Of a stretch of 64,000 bases of DNA, positions 60,434 to 64,000 are shown one piece after another; position 1 is the first letter of the stretch, and every line of letters starts with the position of its first letter. The notes beneath the pieces are model-generated. The model was given only the letters and a program-made list of their open reading frames with translations, made no database searches and was not told where the DNA came from. This DNA is from Euptelea pleiosperma (taxonomy: Eukaryota > Streptophyta > Magnoliopsida > Ranunculales > Eupteleaceae), in the NCBI GenBank assembly GCA_035048495.1, contig CM068552.1, forward strand, positions 27,530,154 through 27,594,153. Reading direction: 5' to 3'. The position numbers were made by a program, and so were the translations under genes.

Positions 60434-61440
60434 TTGGGTAAATGTTATATTGCAGAAGAAGTGATTGAGTTTTGTATGAAAAACTTATCTAATTTAGATG
60501 CAATTGGGATTCCCTGTGATAGAAATAAGGCAACTGGTAGTACTGAATATGAGAAGTTGCTCTTTGATGGCAAGCCTTTGCCAGGTGGCAATGTCGTCCA
60601 AGTTGATAATGAGTCTTGTGAGCATGCACATCGTTATGTGTTAGAAAACATGAATGATGTTCAACCTTACATCACATAAAGATATTTTTATCTCCATTTT
60701 CAGTTGATCTTTGTTTCGTTGTTCTTAAGAACTACATTTTAACTCCGTGTTATTTCATTTGTACCTTAACAGTGAGCATATGTCATACTTGAAGGCAAAT
60801 TATTGGCATCAAACAAAAAATCAAAAGTGGTTATAAATGGAACACAATCGCACTTTTATATCCTAGATACGACAAAGGGTACCATAATTTGTTGATGTTA
60901 ACTTGTATTTCTTGTAAGTCATAAATAAATATATCTAACCTTTTAAAACTTTATAGGTTGAAGATGAATTAGGTGGTCAAAATAATATTTCGAACACATT
61001 AAGGTGGATAGCATAAGGACCTAGTCATAATGTAATGAAATGTCATGGATACATTATTAATGGTTGTCATTATCACACTTCAAATCGAGATAATTCACGA
61101 GTGATCCATAACAACGGAGTGAGCGTAGCGGCCAAAACACTTTAAATCGCAAGCGCAAAGGATAAGAATCCGATCATTGGACAGATGTGTTTTTACGGTG
61201 TTGTTAACGAGATATGGGTGCTTGATTACTACGTATTCAAGATTTCGGTATTTAAATGTGATTGGGTTGACAGCAAGAATGACATAAAGAAGATGAGCTT
61301 GATTTTACATCAGTTGAGCTTGATAGAGTAGGCCACAAATCTGATTCTTTTATTTTGGCTTCCTAGGCAAAGTATGTTTTTTACATAGAAGACCAACTTG
61401 ATCCTAAAATGCCAATTGTTTTCTCAACTCCTACGAGTGA
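60434..61440 (+). pseudogene. Decayed CACTA (En/Spm) TNP2 transposase, C-terminal part
   Basis: 60434-60679 reads CYIAEEVIEFC..YVLENMNDVQPYIT, the end of the DUF4218-type domain of TNP2. After a gap (possible intron or damage), 60961-61440 reads a DUF4216-like domain with MKCHGYIINGCHYHT, GQMCFYGVVNEIWVLDYY and VFKCDWVD, broken by in-frame stops at about 61006, 61143 and 61366. The N-terminal catalytic part is missing; the copia LTR/gag lies directly upstream. Confidence 0.75.
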
Positions 61441-61869
61441 GTATCTTGAAAATGACAATGATGATGAATTCATTATATTTGTAATGAACATTAGCCAGTT
61501 ACTAGTGTATTAACAATTGATGTTGACATTGAAGAGTCTTATGTGGGATATGATCATTCTGAAGGAATTTGGATTGATATTATAAATTCATGATTGAGGT
61601 TTTTTAAATTGTGGGATATAGGTAAGGCTGGATGTCCCCCCCTCATGTATTGGATTATTTTTATTAATAAAAATATATTTTGGCTATCTAAATCTTTGTT
61701 TATATTTGTTCTTTCATGTACTAGCTTCTTTACATTTGTTCTTTCATGTTTATATTTGTTCTTTCATGTACTAGCTTCTTTATATTTGTTCACAATCGTA
61801 CTAACTATTCATCTTTGTTCTAGTATGAAGCCACATACATGTGATGCATCTGCAAAATAAAAAAGCCGA

Positions 61870-63773
61870 GGCACTACAAAACTGCAACAATTATTAAGGT
61901 CAAATGAGAAGTTAGTAGTGAAATACAATGACGATGGGGTACCAATAAGAGAAGCATGAGCAACTCTATCTACATATGCTAGTCTTATTGCGCGCCAGAT
62001 GATTCCAATTAGGCATGCATATGGTTTGGAAAGAAGTGCCAAATAAGTTGAAAGAAAAATTATAGACATGTGTTTAGGTAAAAATTAAAATTAGTTAGAA
62101 AAGATAGTATCAAAATCTTACTTTGTCATTTGATATTATTCAATTCTAATTAACTTATAGAAGTATTTTTGTTGGACCTAAAAAGGAAACACGACACATT
62201 GTCCCTTATTGGTACTAGATTGAGGGATTTTAAAACAAAGTTGAATCATGATCATATCGTTCCTTATATGGCGAAGCCCAAGCTTCGTAGTATCAAGCCA
62301 CTTAACTATGATTACATTGATCAAGCAGATTGAACAGCTTTTGTAGCTTCAAAAATATCAATAGAGGGGATGGCTTATCGTGAAGCTCAAAAAGACATGC
62401 GAACAATGAATAAATACAACTATCACCTCAGAAGAAAGTCTTATGCCAATTTGGCTGAGGAGTTGGTAAGTTTTGTTGTAATTATAGAACTGTTGTAATT
62501 ATAGAATTTTTAAATATACAAGCACCAATGTAAATTGTTGATTGTATAACAGAAGCACTCCAGTAACTCCGAAGAGGTGGATCAGAGTGAATTATCGAAG
62601 AGGGCGCGTCAAAATGACGCTGGACAGTATGTAGACGACGACGTTAGGGAGACAGCTAACAAAATTGTAAGTTGCCTCATCAATCAACTTGCTTGAATCT
62701 CGTGAATTACATAATAAGTTATCAGAATTAATGTCATTTATTTTTGTAGGATGATTTAAGAAGACAGGTTGAAGAGATGTCCTTATCCATTGAGAGAAGT
62801 AATGATGTATTGACAATGGCATTAGGGACTTAGGAACATCCCAGTAGAGTTAGGGGCATGGGGCATTTTATTACCCCTTTAAAATACTTTCAGATGTCCA
62901 AACGTGGAAATAAACATGGCTTATCTGGAACATAACCAAATACATATGATGTCATAGATAGAGAGTAGGCATCACAAATAGAGCGTCAGGATTAGATGAT
63001 AAGAATGATGCAGGCACAACTCAAGCAGCTAATTCAATCGCAACATATGCCATCGCAATATACCCAGCGTCGGGATCTGATAAGGTAGCCTCATGTGATC
63101 GTCCTAGCCCGAGTGATGGTATATCGCAATCACATGCATGTCAGAGGACCTAGAATGAGATGACACTTCCGGGCCCCAGCTCTAGGGGTGAAAAGGTACA
63201 TATTGTGAACTTTAATTTATTCAATTCATTTGAATTATCTTGTTAAGTTTTTAACTTTTTTGTTATAGGGAAAGCCATGTAGGTTGGCACTACGTGCCCC
63301 TCGCAACATTGTTGCTGAGGTGGTTGTTTTAGATAGTACACCTAACCAAATGGTACAATTCATCCCATTGGGACTTGATTATTTTCGTGTGTCAATCAAA
63401 GTACCCATAGTACCGGATGTTGAACTCCCGGTACCAGTTTGTGATGTGTTTACTACAGTAGGAGATGCAGTTGGGAGCATCGTGGCATGGCCTAACATAT
63501 GAGTGGTGTCCACAAACGCTGATCATGTAAACACATCTGTCAATTTTTCTCATATCTACTTGATTTAATATATTCATATATGTATTGATTATAACTCTAA
63601 TTTTGATTATATCTAGGTACAAGAGAATAGATGCGAAATTGACAATTTAACTTTAATCAAGGAATTTTATAATCGTCTGTGTGCACGCGACCCATCTTCC
63701 GTATTTGTTGGTATTACTATAAGGCTGGAAGTATTTGGCGTAATAGAGCCAATTCAAATTGACTTTATGGATG
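61870..63773 (+). pseudogene. Decayed CACTA second-ORF (plant transposase 23/24-like) remnant
   Basis: Exon-like blocks in order: 61875-62075 (DDGVPIREA..YASLIARQMIPI), 62170-62475 (DTLSLIGTRLRDFKT..MNKYNYHLRRKSYANLAEEL), 62553-62880 (coiled, acidic; LRRQVEEMSLSIE), 63267-63502 (PLGLDYFRVSIKVPIVPDVELPVP..VGDAVGSIVAWP) and 63617-63773. Stops occur in several blocks, for example TGA at about 62328 where Trp is expected. The order fits the second protein of En/Spm-type elements, which binds subterminal repeats in known members. The right end is cut by the LTR at 63774. Confidence 0.65.
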
Positions 63774-64000
63774 TGAAAGTAGGTTTTTTCCGTGTCGTCG
63801 AATCGGAAATCCTAACTTCAACACATTTTGTAATTATCTGAGACTAAATTCCTGCAAAATAAGGAGATTCTTGTATAGGGATTCGTGTCGGATGTCGTAT
63901 CCTCACTCGGGGGTTAGAGAATGCGCATTAAAGATCATACAATGACGGATTTTTCCACAAAAATGCTATTAAAGATGATGTAGGGGTGAGAATGATGATC
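63774..64000 (-). mobile_element. Athila-like LTR entering in minus orientation
   Basis: Begins TGAAAGTAGG.TTTTTCCG.GTCGT, the reverse complement of the Athila-like LTR end. It continues collinear with 3135-3330 (GATTTGTAAT.., CCTGCAAAAT, TTGTATAGGGAT.TCGTGTCGGATGTCG, CACTCGGG..TTAG). Diverged from the young element. Runs off the window. Confidence 0.8.

Noticed and set aside
61594..61860. Hydrophobic ORF resembling a membrane protein
   Set aside because: It arises from repeated TTTATATTTGTTCTTTCATGTAC words between CACTA blocks; tandem low-complexity DNA, not a gene.

Overview
The window is nuclear DNA from a flowering plant with a repeat-rich genome. Two host genes carry plant-type introns. 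One encodes an m-type thioredoxin with a plastid transit peptide, and the other a MEKK-subfamily MAP kinase kinase kinase. Almost everything else is transposable-element DNA: Ty3/gypsy (Athila-like and other LTR families), Ty1/copia (SIRE-like), LINE, SINE, CACTA, hAT-like and Mutator-like MITEs. I see no reliable pointer to a particular family of plants.

Layout. 1-16401: a young Athila-like element with an intact 1926-residue gag-pol ORF (5469-11249) and two very long LTRs that agree without an indel. The 5' LTR enters from outside the window. Its last ~1.16 kb, together with the primer-binding site, lies in inverted orientation (3117-4296). 16402-22815: three abutting LTR remnants, namely a Ty3-like LTR tail, a SIRE-like copia LTR with a palindrome array, and a second, diverged Athila-like LTR. 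22816-26340: MITE-like repeats and the two-exon thioredoxin m gene (24026-25500, minus strand). 26353-30176: a three-level nest, a MITE split by a solo LTR that is itself split by a smaller solo LTR. 30589-33161: a solo LTR with a 5-bp target-site duplication (TSD). 33402-33596: a tRNA-derived SINE with a 15-bp TSD. 34900-42293: two paralogous ~1-kb blocks, each carrying a different MITE missing from the other, with a decayed LINE between them. 43349-48244: several Mutator-like MITEs with 9-bp TSDs, one of them 177 bp upstream of the kinase start codon. 48413-54717: an 11-exon MAPKKK3-like gene. 55200-57300: further MITEs. 57783-64000: a SIRE-like LTR, PBS and decayed gag joined to a decayed CACTA element (TNP2 and second-ORF remnants), with another Athila-like LTR entering at the right edge.

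Function. The host genes are unrelated: plastid redox regulation (thioredoxin m) and MAP-kinase signalling. Their exons are uninterrupted and every splice phase closes, so both look functional. The Athila-like copy is unusual because its protein-coding part is open and its LTRs are nearly identical, yet its primer-binding site is inverted. It should therefore be unable to prime its own cDNA, while still being able to supply proteins to relatives. All family names and splice sites come from reading motifs by eye; no database search was run.
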